Assembly (NCBI GenBank): GCA_947311845.1
Contig: CAMZMU010000048.1
Location: 26,135,391-26,199,390 of the forward strand
Reading direction: 5' to 3'
DNA from: Poa pratensis
Taxonomy: Eukaryota; Streptophyta; Magnoliopsida; Poales; Poaceae
DNA length: 64,000 nt
Both the position numbers and the translations under genes were made by a program. Below, piece by piece: positions 34,183 through 45,862 of this stretch (positions are counted from its first letter, which is position 1; each line of letters begins with the position of its first letter). The notes beneath the pieces are model-generated. The model did not search any database. It had not been told where the DNA came from and saw only the letters and a program-made list of their open reading frames with translations.

Positions 34183-34204
34183 CGAGACGAGACGAGACGA
34201 GACG
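34183..34204. repeat. (GAGAC)n microsatellite in a 5' leader
   Basis: Four to five tandem gagac units about 45 bp upstream of the coiled-coil gene's ATG, so probably transcribed. Confidence 0.85.
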
Positions 34205-34245
34205 ATACGAGAGCCGAGCGGCAGCGTGAGCCGCAGCAGGAAGAG

Positions 34246-36615
34246 ATGAGGAAGGCGGCGGCGGCCTCGCGCTACGCCTCCTACGACTCGCCATCCCCTT
34301 CCCCGTCCCCGCGCCGCGCCGGACCCACACCCGCCGCCGCCGCATCGGCGACGCCGGGGCACGGGAGCCGCGCGCTGGTCCCGGTCAGATCCGGCCGCGG
34401 CGACCTGCGATGCCAGCCGCCCGCTCCGCAGCCCCAGCCGCACGGCAACCTCGGCTCCGTGCTCCGGAGGCTCATCTCCATGGACAAGAAGCCGAGCGCC
34501 AAGAACCTCCTCCCCGCGCCTCCCGCCCCCGCGAAGAACGGCGGCGGCGGCGGGGGCAAGCTGCCGGCGCTGTCGCGGAAGCTCTTCCAGAAGGCCGCCC
34601 CGCCGGAGGGCAAGAGGAAGGCCCTGACGGAGGTCAAGAACAGCGGCAACGCCAACACGCGGACGCTCGCCATGGTGCTGCGCAGCGAGCGGGAGCTCCT
34701 CTCGCAGAGCAAGGAGCAGGAGGACGAGATCGCCGCGCTCCGCCTCCAGCTCGACCACAAGGACACCGAGGTGCGCATCCATACAATTCCCCTTTCTCTC
34801 TAGTCCTCTGTTCTCTTCTCCGCACCGACCTTCATGTGTTATCAATAGGCAATGGCTGATTGATCTAAAAAAAAGGCAATGGCTGATGCAGTAATCGTGG
34901 TTTTGATGAGTAGGTCGAGCGGCTCAAGGACCTGTGCTGCGCCAGCGGGAGGAGATCAGGACGCTCAAGGATGCTGTCCTGTTCCCGGACACGCAGCCGG
35001 ACCGCCACGTCCGGGATGAGATATCAACCCTCACCGGGCAGATCCAATGCCTTGCCGAGGAGCTCGCCCAGGCACGTCCTTGGCGATTTTGCCGTGTATG
35101 CATCATCGAAGTAATCTGTCAGTGCCAGTCTCTAACGTTCGTCTGCTATTGTTTCACTCTGAGCAGGTCAAGGCCGAGAAGAACACGTCAAGGTCATGTT
35201 TTGATGATGGATATTGCTCCTCCCCAAGTACGCCTGTGCTTAACGAGGAGACTGCCTTCTCTCTGGTATGATCGTTTGCTCCACCATATCTTTGAGACTT
35301 TGACACAATGGGACGATGTCTATGCCATTGAGTTGTTTGCAGATGCTGCTTCACGGTAAACTTGTCACAATTAGATGGTGTGTATATTAACCTCTAAATT
35401 GCTTTTAAAACATTTGTCTTCAATTTGTAGAGAGGGGCATATAATTTCCACTACTAAATGGCCCTAGCAAATGTTTAACAGCCATTAAGCTATATATAAA
35501 TGACCCTTTGTATCGCGGTAATGAATAGGCTACCTTTACGTTGGAGTTAATGAATTTTTAGGAGTCCACAAAGGATTTCTTCAGAACCTTACTTTTTGTA
35601 TTATCCTCTTTTAGGCACAAAAAGTAGTTCACTGTTTCACAAGGTACGGGGACAATACAGAACCTTCAAAACTTTCTTAATTTATCAGTTCAGACAGGTG
35701 CTCTCATTTTCTCATGGGCTTCGATGACCTACTCAAAAGTACACCTAGCATCTCCATGAAAATATGGAAGAAATAACTTTTTCTACTGTCTCATGGTTTG
35801 GTCTGCCTCTTTTGAAATGACGGCAAAACACATTGTTACCAACTTCCAATTGTCCCTTGTTTTGATGATAAGTTAGTTGTTTGACTTGTTTCATGTTTTC
35901 AGTCCATCCCTTTATTCTTCCAAGTGGTATTTGAAAACTCTTTCTACACTGTCAAATTTGTAAAAACAATCCATTACCTATGTTTCATGGTTAATTTGGT
36001 TAGTTGGTTTCAGAGTGCAAGTTCAACTCTTCTTAAGTTCTGTCACTACTGCAATTTGCAAACTATCCTTTGCAACAACACTAGAAAGAAAAAATCTTTC
36101 ATGACTGCATCGGCTACCTATCTGTGTATACCAACTTACTGAACATACAATCTCACTTCAACTTGAGTGACTGATGATTTATATTCTTGCTATTCGCTGT
36201 CCTCGCAGGAGTGCAGCATCGGTGAAGCGGAGACGCCAAACTGTGGTAGTCCGGACGAAATGTTCGTCAAGGATCTTAACCCCTGCTTGACGCCTTTCTC
36301 CAAGAGCAGATCCGAGGTACTGAGGATGGCTTCAGCACAATTTCCATCCCTTTCCCTCCTTATATGGCTCTCAAGCAGCCAAAGCATTTTCCTCACCTCA
36401 ACCATGAACTTTGCCAGGAGTACGAGGAATCCTTGAGCTCCCACCGCAGCAACAGCAGCAAGGCGAGGCCGGACCACCACCTCTCTTTCAGCTCACACCG
36501 TAGACCGATGTCGAAGAGCTCCGATCAGCACAAGCCTACCTCAGGCACCGGGAGCAGCGGCAAGCGGCGAGTACAAAGATCTGACCAAGACAAGATCTAC
36601 CAGAACCTTTTTTAA
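34246..36615 (+). CDS. Plant coiled-coil protein of unknown function, one base lost in exon 2
   Basis: Exons 34246-34770, 34914-35071, 35167-35265, 36209-36316 and 36418-36615 give about 362 aa. Residues 1-60 are Ser/Pro/Ala-rich, with YASYDSPSPSPSPRR at the start. A basic patch follows (MDKKPSAKN...SRKLFQKA). A coiled coil runs from about residue 140 to 228 (RSERELLSQSKEQEDEIAALRL, then EEIRTLKDAV, DEISTLTGQIQCLAEELAQ). The C-terminus is Ser-rich and basic, ending QDKIYQNLF. I do not recognise a named family; the build suggests a cytoskeletal or scaffold protein, which is inference only. Exon 2 needs one extra base near 34934 to keep the coiled coil open. Intron 2 has a GC donor (CAG|GCACGT). 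Confidence 0.8.
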
Positions 36616-37348
36616 TCTGGCCATGGACCGTGGAGCTTGTGTGTCGGTGTGTGCGAGCTGTGTAATAACGATGCTATGCGTGTGGATGAACAATCAGCGG
36701 TCATTATGATCTTGTTTGTGCTTTGTTTCTTGATGGTTCATGCCTGTCAGATTTATGAACTCTGATGGTTTGATGTTTTTTTCCGAGAAATTCAGGTGTA
36801 ATTTCCATCTCGAGGTTCCTGAATTGTGATGGATAGAGATGATTTTTTCAGAGAGTAGGAGACAGAGTCAACTCGTACACAAAATTCGAATTTCTGGACT
36901 GAATAACTTGTCCCAGAACTCTGCGCCAAATATTATCGTCTTCGTCTTGAACAGAACAGTCCTTTGCCCTGAAGTTTCAAAGCGACTGCGATAGTTTTCC
37001 CCGTGACCTGGGCCTGGATAGACGACAGCCGTCCGATGTCTCAGCTGGACGGTCCAGATCGCGCGCCGTCAGTATACTAGTCCGACTCTACTACTCTGTC
37101 TGATCTGTAGCTGTCTCGCGCCCACCAATGGTGGTCGTCTTCTCCCCGACTCCCCGCCCCGCCAAATCCCAAACCCCGCCGCGTCGCAGATCCCCCAAAT
37201 TCCCCACGCCTAGCCCGCCTCCCCTTCCCGGATCAATTCCCCCAGTTCGGTTCAGCTCGATGCGGTCAGAAGCGGCGTAGCGGATCCCCGCGCGAGCTAG
37301 GGTTAGGGTTTCGAGGGGTTTTCGCTAGGGTTTGGCCCCCCGCCCGCG
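36616..37348 (+). promoter_or_regulatory. ADA2 upstream region with telo-box motifs
   Basis: 3' flank of the coiled-coil gene, then the ADA2 promoter and leader. tagggttagggttt at 37299-37312 and tagggttt at 37327-37334 are telo-box (AAACCCTA) type elements, common in 5' regions of housekeeping plant genes. No TATA is obvious. The leader is C-rich. Confidence 0.5.
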
Positions 37349-40300
37349 ATGGGCCGGTCTCGCGGGGTGCCCAACTCCGGCGACGATGACACCAATCACA
37401 GGTTCCGCTACTCTCCCTCTCGCGCCCCTTCGCATTTCGCTCTGGCTTGGCTACTATGGAGCGAGCGAGCAGAGTGGTGTAATGCGTGGTCGGTTTTGCT
37501 GCAGGTCAAAGCGGAGGAGGGTTGCGTCGAGCGGGGATGCGTCGGACTCCCTTTCCGCCGCGTGTGGGGGAGCTGGCGACGGGAAGAAGGCGCTGTACCA
37601 CTGCAACTACTGCAACAAGGACCTGTCTGGGAAGATCCGTATCAAGTGCTCCAAGTGCCCGGACTTCGACCTCTGTGTCGAGTGCTTCTCTGTCGGTGCC
37701 GAGGTCACTCCGCATCGGAGCAATCACCCGTATAGGGTCATGGTAAGTGTCAGTTTGCTTTGTTTTCCTACCAGCCTACTGAATTGCAGTTGGTGTATGA
37801 ATGCATGCTTAACTGACTAGTGTCGAGAGGCAGCAATGGTAGCCTTGTTAACACTAGGGTTGAAGAGCAATCACGTTACCACATATTAACTGTACTGGAC
37901 TTAGCATGCTGATATTAATGTGCTTGTAAATTATGGTCCGTCAAATTGATCGTACCATTTCACTTGTCATTTAGAATCGTAAGTCTCAGCTGATTGCTGC
38001 TTAGTCAAAAAGGTTGGAAACAAAAGATACAATGTGCCACACAACCACTATCTTTGCGTAATCCCATTGCATTCATGTTTCTAGTGTTCTTAACTTGGAT
38101 GCACTATTAACTATCCTTCACCAGCACATGCGTTAACTCAGATTATATGTTTGGTTCTGCATGCTTATATACTCAACCATCTCTATTGCAATTGGCTATA
38201 TGGGGCTTAATACATGCGCACCCAGGTCATCGTGGGGACAGGTCTCGTAAACAAAGAGAAGAGGCAAAAAGAAACCAATTTCTATCTTAGAACTTTTAAT
38301 ATTTTGTATTGCCTGTGCTTGTCATGTTTGTTGCATGCTATAACTTGACCGAAATTATGCAACAGGACAACCTATCTTTTCCACTAATCTGCCCAGATTG
38401 GAATGCGGACGAGGAAATCCTTCTTCTAGAGGTATGCTCAGTGTCCATTTGTTCTGTTCATTTCTGAGTTGCGGGTTCTGACTGCTTACCTGTTATTATT
38501 GAAGGGAATTGAAATGTATGGTCTGGGAAACTGGGCTGAAGTTGCAGAGCATGTTGGTACCAAGGGCAAGGCACAATGCATTGAGCATTATACGACTGCA
38601 TACATGAACTCACCTTGTTATCCCCTTCCGGTAATCATTTTGTGAACCTGTTAATTTGTGGAGTTGAAAATTTATATTTAATTCAATACTACCTTATCAC
38701 TGTAGGACATGTCTCATGTTAATGGCAAGAACAGGAAGGAACTTCTTGCCATGGCCAAAGTACAGGGTGAGAGTAAAAAAGGTGAGTCTCGATCGCATTT
38801 TTTTCAGGCGATAAAGAAAATCTATATAGGCTGGAACAAGATATCGTATGTTTTTCTTGAACATTTGAATATTTGATCTTATGGTGAACACAAGCTGGAT
38901 ATGTATTTTGAGGTCTGACAGACCTTACTACACATATTAATTGGTCATAGGTGGTGTGATGTTAGTGTCCTAGGTGGTTTAGCTTGAAGAGATTTGGTCT
39001 TCAAGGATTATTTCTAGATAAGGATATTCACCAGTAGCGTTGTTTCAGTTCTTTTTATATGTTAACTGTCAATAAATTAGATCGTTGCAGCATGCCAACC
39101 AGTTGTTGTGCTCCAAGGCACATTGGGCATTGTCTCATCTCTCATCTGAGCCCTGTCTTGCAACTGAGGGTGTTTGTGGGGACCACTACCCTATATTTGT
39201 ATTTTTTGATTTGGAGTCAGCGGATGAGGACGGCGGACACGAATCTTTGTTTCTTGTGACATACTGTAAATCACCTCAAATAGTTTTTCCAATTTTACGT
39301 AACCATTGCTGTAACAACATCTTTTCCTAGGGAAACAATTGCTATTCATTAGCACCATTCCTAGACTCCAATAGAAAAGTTTATCGTTTGGTAACTAACA
39401 GAACTGTTAGATCGGAAAATGAAAAAGAATCATGTAGACATTGCTCGTTCATATGAGAAAAAAGCACGAAGGCCATTAGGAAAGCTAGCCAGCTTGCTAT
39501 CCCACGCCTCCATGTTTATGGGTTGCGTGGGCCTTCTCGGCGGGTCATTGTTACTTTTTCTAGTTTTATTGCTTCAGTTTTTTGGAGTTCAATGGGCGAA
39601 CCAGTTTGCTACAAATATAACGCTACTACCGAACATCGATATTGTGCACATGTATGGGCCCCTGAACGGCATGGCCTTCCTCTGGTATAGGGACGGTTCA
39701 AGAGAGTGAACAGACAACCGCCAACTTAGAATTTGTAAGTAGGAAAGAAAATGTGTAGAAGCACCGACATGAACACAAGAATCTGCACAATAGCATGAGC
39801 TAATACAATGAAATAACAGAAATCGCAACACGACACTGTTCTGTTGGTAATGACTCTCAGTGTGAGGATGCTAGGAAGTACTTGCTGCCAAGTAGTGTCC
39901 TCCATTACATAAAGATGAATTCGAGTAATGACTTAATATGACATCTTACTATATTTGTTTCTATGTTTCCTCTTTGTTTATATAGGAATTCCAGTGTTAC
40001 CCGGGGACTTCACTCCTAAGGCCGAGTCTCCATTTTCTCCCCCTCGAGTCAAGTATGCTACTCTTGCTCTAGAATGTTTATAACCATGCATCTAAACTTT
40101 GTGAGAGGCTAGTTACCAACTGTTGCCTTGCATAGGGTGGAAGATGCACTTGCAGAAGGTCCAGCCAGTCGTTCGCCTTCACACATACCTGGTGGTATGT
40201 CTTGTAATTTGACTGATTTGATCCGAAATATTTTTCTGTCCAGTGTCATTGAACATGATTCGGATTATGCTAATGCAGTTGAATCTGGTTCAGGTGCAAA

Positions 40301-42367
40301 TAAGAAAGCTTCAACTGTTGGACATTTCAAAGATGGTGCTAATCTAGCTAAAGTCGAAGGTACAACCATAAACTTGTCATGGGTGATCAGATGGATGCAT
40401 TGGGGTTATTTTTTCTGTTTTCAGTTTTTCATTTATCATCAAGCATTGCCCTCATGTCAGTAAAAACGTCCCTTTGTTGTTCTGTTATCACTAATGGATG
40501 GCCAGATTAAACCAAAATAAAACACACGTTAGCATGGTTTCCTTTCCCAAGTTGTGGACCTTTGAGATATGTTTGATCAAGGTTATTACCCTCTTAAGAG
40601 ATGAATTTACAAATACAATCATGGTGGAAGAAACATTTTTCCCTTCAATGTTCTATTTTAGAATTTTATATTATCATCAAAATAAACCAAAGATAGATCG
40701 CTTTAGGCATGGTATCTGGAGTGTTTAGAAGCTATTCCTTTTTATTCATCAGAATGAAACGTACACCGCACCTGTATGTTCCTTCAGATTCCTGCAGTAT
40801 CGTATATTTAATGTTGGCCTGTTCAATTTGCATGTGCCAGATGGTCATATGGATAGAAGTATTGGCGTAAAAAAGCCCAGATATTCTGCAGATGAAGGGC
40901 CTTCTTTGACTGAACTGAGTGGATATAATGCAAAGAGGCATGAGTTTGACCCAGAGTATGATAACGATGCTGAACAAGCACTTGCAGAGATGGAATTTAA
41001 AGAAACTGATTCAGAAACTGATCGTGAACTGAAGCTGAGAGTGCTGCGAATTTACTTGTCAAGGTTCGTTAACAGCAAGGACGAACTATTTCGTTCGTAG
41101 TAAATAAAAGTAAATTGTATTGTTGCATTAACTTTGAGTTTGTTCCTCTGGTTTGAGAAGATCATCATGGCAACACCTTATTCTTGGTTCCTACTAATTA
41201 TTATTCAGATGAAAAGGCTCCTTGTTCCTACTTCTTAAGTTGCTAGTTGACTTGCACAAATGCCTGCATGACATCATTAATACCTTAAACAGACCAAGTT
41301 TAATAAATTAAAGAGTCTGCTAAAAGTTATAGAACCTTTTTTATGCTTCTCATCTATTTAACTATTTGCGTTCACAGGCTTGATGAAAGAAAAAGGAGAA
41401 AAGAGTTCATATTGGAAAGAAATTTACTGTACCCTAATCCCTTGGAGAAGGATCTTACAAATGAGGACAAGGAAGTTTACCATCGATACAAGGTCTTCAT
41501 GCGTTTCCTTACCAAGGAGGAACATGAAGCCCTTGTTAGGAGTGTTATTGAAGAACGGAAAATCCGGAGGAGGATTCAAGAGCTTCAGGTGTTCTACTTT
41601 TCCCCAAAGTTCACATGGGCACATGGCCATATCTTCAGTTCTCCATTTTTCTCTTACTAAGTTCAAATTATTAACTAAGTAACCGAATAATTACAGTTTA
41701 CTGTCTCACCATTTTTCATCTGCAAGAACAATTATTTACGTTACTTTATTTTGTTAATGGCAGGAATGTCGTTCCGCTGGATGCCGTACACTGGCTGAAG
41801 CCAAGATACACATCGAGCAAAAGAGGAGAAAAGAGTACAGTTTGAATGCTCAAAAAGCTAAGGAAAGTGGCCACCTAATTCCAAGTACTAAATCAGTACA
41901 CAAAACAAATCGGCCTATGAAAATTGAGACTGACGGGAATTTCGATCTAAAGAAAGGCAGTACAATTTTGGATTCTGGTGGTAGGGATTCTCCAAAAACC
42001 ACAGGCGCTAGACAGTGGGATGATTGGGATATTGTTGGTCTTCCTGGGGCAGAGCTATTAAGTGCCAGTGTAAGGACATTGCTTATTTAATCTTGATGCC
42101 GCCTTTTACGTACTCTTGGTGCTTGTTACAATAAACGAAAACTCTTCTTCTATTTTTCAGGAGAAGCTTCTCTGCTGCCAGAACAGATTGCTACCTAGTC
42201 ATTATCTGAAAATGCAGGAGGTGTTGATGCAGGAGATGTTCAAGGGTAGTGTCGTCAAGAAGGAAGATGCTCATGTATTATTCAAAGTTGACCCTGCCAA
42301 AGTCGACACGGTCTATGATATGGTGATGAAAAAGCTGGGTAACAATGAGGAGGCTCCGACCATTTAG
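37349..42367 (+). CDS. ADA2: Transcriptional adaptor ADA2 (SAGA/GCN5 complex)
   Basis: Twelve exons: 37349-37401, 37505-37742, 38366-38431, 38505-38630, 38706-38781, 39986-40052, 40136-40194, 40294-40359, 40841-41063, 41378-41588, 41764-42069 and 42161-42367. All are GT-AG and phase-consistent, giving 565 aa, close to rice ADA2. The ZZ zinc finger is at about residues 49-97 (YHCNYCNKDLSG, CSKCPDFDLCVECF, H-x3-H). The SANT/Myb domain is at about 104-150 (WNADEEILLLEGIEMYGLGNW). The middle region EFDPEYDNDAEQALAEMEF is the ADA2-conserved segment. The C-terminal SWIRM domain is at about 480-565 (LLPSHYLKMQEVLMQEMF, KVDPAKVDTVYDMV). ADA2 bridges GCN5 acetyltransferase to activators in the nucleus. 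The first-exon basic SKRRRVAS is a likely nuclear signal. This is the best-preserved gene in the window. Confidence 0.97.
38782..39985 (+). other. ADA2 intron 5, 1.2 kb
   Basis: The longest ADA2 intron. It contains a 96-codon ORF (39419-39709) with a hydrophobic stretch but no known similarity, and no clear transposon ends. I treat it as intronic sequence. Confidence 0.6.
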
Positions 42368-43211
42368 TTACGCGAGACTTGGGTAAAAACGGAGGCTATA
42401 CTTACATTGACTTGGCTGTAGTGTTGAATTGAAATTGTGGTCAGATTTCTGAAGAAGTACTACACAATAAGGCATTCGAGCCAAATTGTAAAATCAGTGG
42501 GAATGTGTAGCGTGAGTTTCCGTTGCTGTTCAATTTTAAGAGGATAGTTGTCACTGGTGAGAGTGTACTTTGTCAGATGATGATGTGACGGTGCCTTGTT
42601 GTAGGGTTAGGGTTAGGGTCTGAGATGATGTATCATGTATGTAAAACATTCGTTCTATTTCATGCCATTGTTCCAATACCAGAATTGAAGTATTTTACAA
42701 TAGTCCAAGCTGCCAAATTCCTGTGTGTTCGTTCAGTGTATAGATAGCTTTTAGTTTGTTCATTCGGTTAAGCTCATTCTTTGGTTCACTGTTTATATTG
42801 TTGATATGTTGTTGGATTGAGCAAATTAACGCCCAAAGTTAACGTTGGTAGTACATAGCATGTCGCTTTTGTGATGTCGATTCTGGCGGTTAGAAAAGCA
42901 GAGTAGTTAGTTGTACTCGTGCTGGGAGTGAATACAATGCTTGATGGAGGCATGTCACCCGTGCTTGATGGCGGCATGTGCGTTGTGCAGGGGAAGGGAA
43001 GATGAGTTGATGAGGGGTGGGTAGTTGGCATGTGTTGCGCCTCGCCTTGCGTCGTCGCGCTCGCGCATCAAAGTCACAACGTCGATGCGCAGGCAGATCG
43101 CTATCATCTGCGAAGCAGTCATACCCCTCCCTCCTGGCTGCTATAGGCAGGCGGAGAGACCCACGCGAGGCGCAGAAGGCGAGGCACTGCAGGGAGAGCG
43201 AGCGAGAGGAG
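42368..43211. other. Intergenic between ADA2 and the SSL gene
   Basis: ADA2 3' flank, with a short telomere-like run agggttagggttaggg at 42604-42619, then the SSL promoter. The region from 43030 is GC-rich leader or promoter. No further gene. Confidence 0.5.
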
Positions 43212-45654
43212 ATGGTGTCGGCGGGCGTGGTGGCCGCGGCGGTCGTGGTGGCGGCGCTGGCGGCGTTCTGCGGGACGGACCCGCTGCGTCTGGGGAGCAT
43301 GGTGGACTTCCCGGCTTCGAGGCGCACGTCGTGGAGCTCCCGGACGAGGCCGACATGCCCCGGCACACAGACTCCGCCGAGCGGCTCCGCGGCGCGGAGA
43401 TCCGGTTCCGCGGCGAGGTCCAGGGGCCCGAGAGCGTCGCCTTCGACCCGCTCGGCCGCGGGCCCTACACCGGCGTCGCCGACGGCCGCGTCCTCTTCTG
43501 GGACGGCGCGCGCTGGGCCTACTTCGCGCACGCCTCCCCGAACTGGACCGCCGAGCGCTGCGGCGGGCCCAGGGCGTCACCCATGGAGTACCTCAAGGAC
43601 GAGCACCTCTGCGGCCGCGCGCTCGGCATCCGGTTCGATAAGACGACCGGGGACCTCTACATCGCCGACGCCTACTACGGGCTGTTCAAGGTCGGGCCCG
43701 AGGGTGGCCTGGCCACGCCGCTCGCCACCGAGGCCGAGGGCGTGCGGTTTAACTTCACCAACGACCTCGACCTCGACGCCGATGGCAACGTGTATTTCAC
43801 TGACAGCAGCATCCTCTACCAGAGAAGGTCCGTCACTCATGCCCAATGCCCTTCTCCTCCCCTCTGTTTCTTCAGCTTCATCTCATCGGACTGGTCGCAC
43901 ACGTTTGTGTGATTGTATTGTATCCGTTGCTTCACCTGTTAATAAAAGTTAGAGTAGAGCTGCTAACTGAAATCATTAGGACTTTGTAGTTTGATGGTTA
44001 ATTAGCTTGTGTTAAATTGATTTGACAGGACGTTGCCGTAGACACCATGGTTTCATCTGTTGACTGTTAAAGCTCGTGTTAGGACTTGAGTGGTAATTGA
44101 CGTAGCCGTAGACACCATGGTTTCATCTGTTGACTGTTGAAGCTCGATTATATAAGTAGTATCATTACGAGAAAGTTTGGCAACTTTTTACGCAACGATT
44201 TGCGTCATGCTTAAAGCGGATGCGCCATGATGCACGTTAAGGTACCTGAAACCTTTTCGTAGTTTAATATTTTGCTAATGTTCCTCGTTTGGTTCCGAAA
44301 AGGGAAAGGACTAGAAAATTTCAAGCAACTGAAGGGCTTGTTGCACATGTTTTTACTGAACTGTATCCGTTGCTTCAGTTGTTAGTAAACTTGAGTAGAG
44401 CTGCTAACTGAAATCATTAGGACTTTGTAATTGGAAGGTTAGCTTGTGTTAATTTGATTTGACAGGTAATTGACGTTGCCGTAGACACCATGGTTTCATC
44501 TGTTGACTGGTAAAGCTCGTCTTAGGACTCGTGTGGTATGGTAATTGACGTTGCCGTAGACACCATGGTTTCACCTGTTGACTGTTAAAGCTCGATTATA
44601 TAAGTAGTATCTTTATGAGAAAGTTTAGCAACTTTTCACACAATGATTTGCATGGTGCTTAGAGCAGATGCACGCATGGGTGGGATGCACCTGAAACCTT
44701 TTCGTAGTTTAATATTTTGCTAATGTTCCTCGTTTGGTCCCAAAAGGGAAAGGACTAGCAGATTTCAAGCAACTGAAGGGCTTGTTTGCTGTAAAATGCT
44801 TACAGTTAGTAACTCTGCTCAAGGAAACACTCGTGAGAAACAGAGGAAGTGTGCAATTGTCCTAACTTTTCTATTTCACAGTTTCTTCGACACAGATAAA
44901 CTGAGGGACGTCAAGCTGAACCTTCTTGACCATGTAGAGGTGCTAAGGGGTGTTGGATCTAATTTTTAGTGTGGCCATTCATCTGCAGGAATTTCATGCA
45001 ATTGGTTTTCGCTGGAGATCCCTCGGGCAGGCTCTTGAAATACAACCCGAAAACAAAGGAAACAACAGTTCTTCGCCGCAATCTCCAGTTTCCCAATGGG
45101 GTGAGCTTAAGCAAGGATGGTTCGTTCTTCGTCTTCTGTGAAGGATCTCGGGGAAGGTTCATACACTCTTCTCTCCATTTTGTTCAGGGATCCCCAATTC
45201 TACTTCATATCAGACACTGATTATTTTGCCATTGTTGGGACAGGTTGAGCAGATACTGGCTGAAAGGTGAGAAGGCTGGAACCGTCGATCTGTTCGCCAT
45301 CCTGCCTGGATTCCCGGACAATGTGAGGACCAACGAGAAGGGCGAGTTCTGGGTAGCAATCCATTGCCGACGCAGCGTCTACGCCCGGCTCGTGAGCCGC
45401 CACATCCGGCTGAGGAAGTTCCTGCTGAGCCTCCCGATCCCCGCCAAGTTCCACTACCTGATGCAGATCGGCGGGAACCTGCACGGTTGATCATCAAGTA
45501 CAGCCCCGAGGGGGAGGTGCTCGACATCCTGGAGGACACAAAGGGGCAGGTGGTGAGAGCTGTGAGCGAAGTGGAGGAGAAGGACGGCAAGCTATGGATA
45601 GGATCTGTTCTCATGCCCTTCATCGCCGTCTTCGACTATGCCAATGAATCCTAG
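43212..45654 (+). CDS. Strictosidine synthase-like (SSL) protein, two single-base losses
   Basis: Exons 43212-43827, 44989-45156 and 45244-45654 give about 398 aa once two single-base losses (near 43313 and 45485) are allowed for. Phases then fit exactly. An N-terminal hydrophobic segment (VVAAAVVVAALAAFCG) is a signal anchor. The six-bladed beta-propeller core includes GPESVAFDPLGRGPYTGVAD, LCGRALGIRFDK, GDLYIADAYYGLFKVGPEGG, FTNDLDLDADGNVYFTDSS, FPNGVSLSKDGSFFVFCE and ILPGFPDNVRTNEKGEFWVA. Grass SSLs lack the catalytic Glu that defines true strictosidine synthase, so the real reaction is unknown and probably hydrolase-like; a vacuolar or secretory location is likely. Intron 1 (43828-44988) holds a tandem duplication. 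Confidence 0.88.
43921..44797. repeat. Tandem duplication of about 440 bp inside SSL intron 1
   Basis: Unit 1 starts tatccgttgcttcacctg at 43921 and unit 2 starts tatccgttgcttcagttg at 44363, offset 442 bp. Both contain gctgctaactgaaatcatta and pairs of ccgtagacaccatggtttca, giving four copies of the latter in all. Both end around aggactagcaga/tttcaagcaac. Divergence is roughly 10%. Confidence 0.88.
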
Positions 45655-45862
45655 CTGCCCTCTTCTGCCGGGGTCAAAGAGAATGAAATCCACGAACGCC
45701 GTTGACACACTTTTATTATAGAGTATGAACTCCACAAACGCCGTCGCACACTTTTATTGGTTTGATCCAAATAAGTCTGGCCCTGAAGCAACCTAAGGTC
45801 GATCGCTGGATGTTTCAGCGTTTCTTACTGTAACTCGCAGACACTTTTAGTTGGATCTCTTA

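Noticed and set aside
34009..34845. 278-codon minus-strand ORF
   Set aside because: Antisense to exon 1 of the coiled-coil gene, in GC-rich DNA; no recognised domain.
39419..39709. 96-codon hydrophobic ORF in ADA2 intron 5
   Set aside because: No known family, no splice or start context, and it lies inside a well-supported intron.
42604..42619. Telomere-like agggttagggttaggg
   Set aside because: Only two and a half repeats. Plant telomeres are TTTAGGG arrays and this lies in ordinary 3' flank, so it is not an interstitial telomere.
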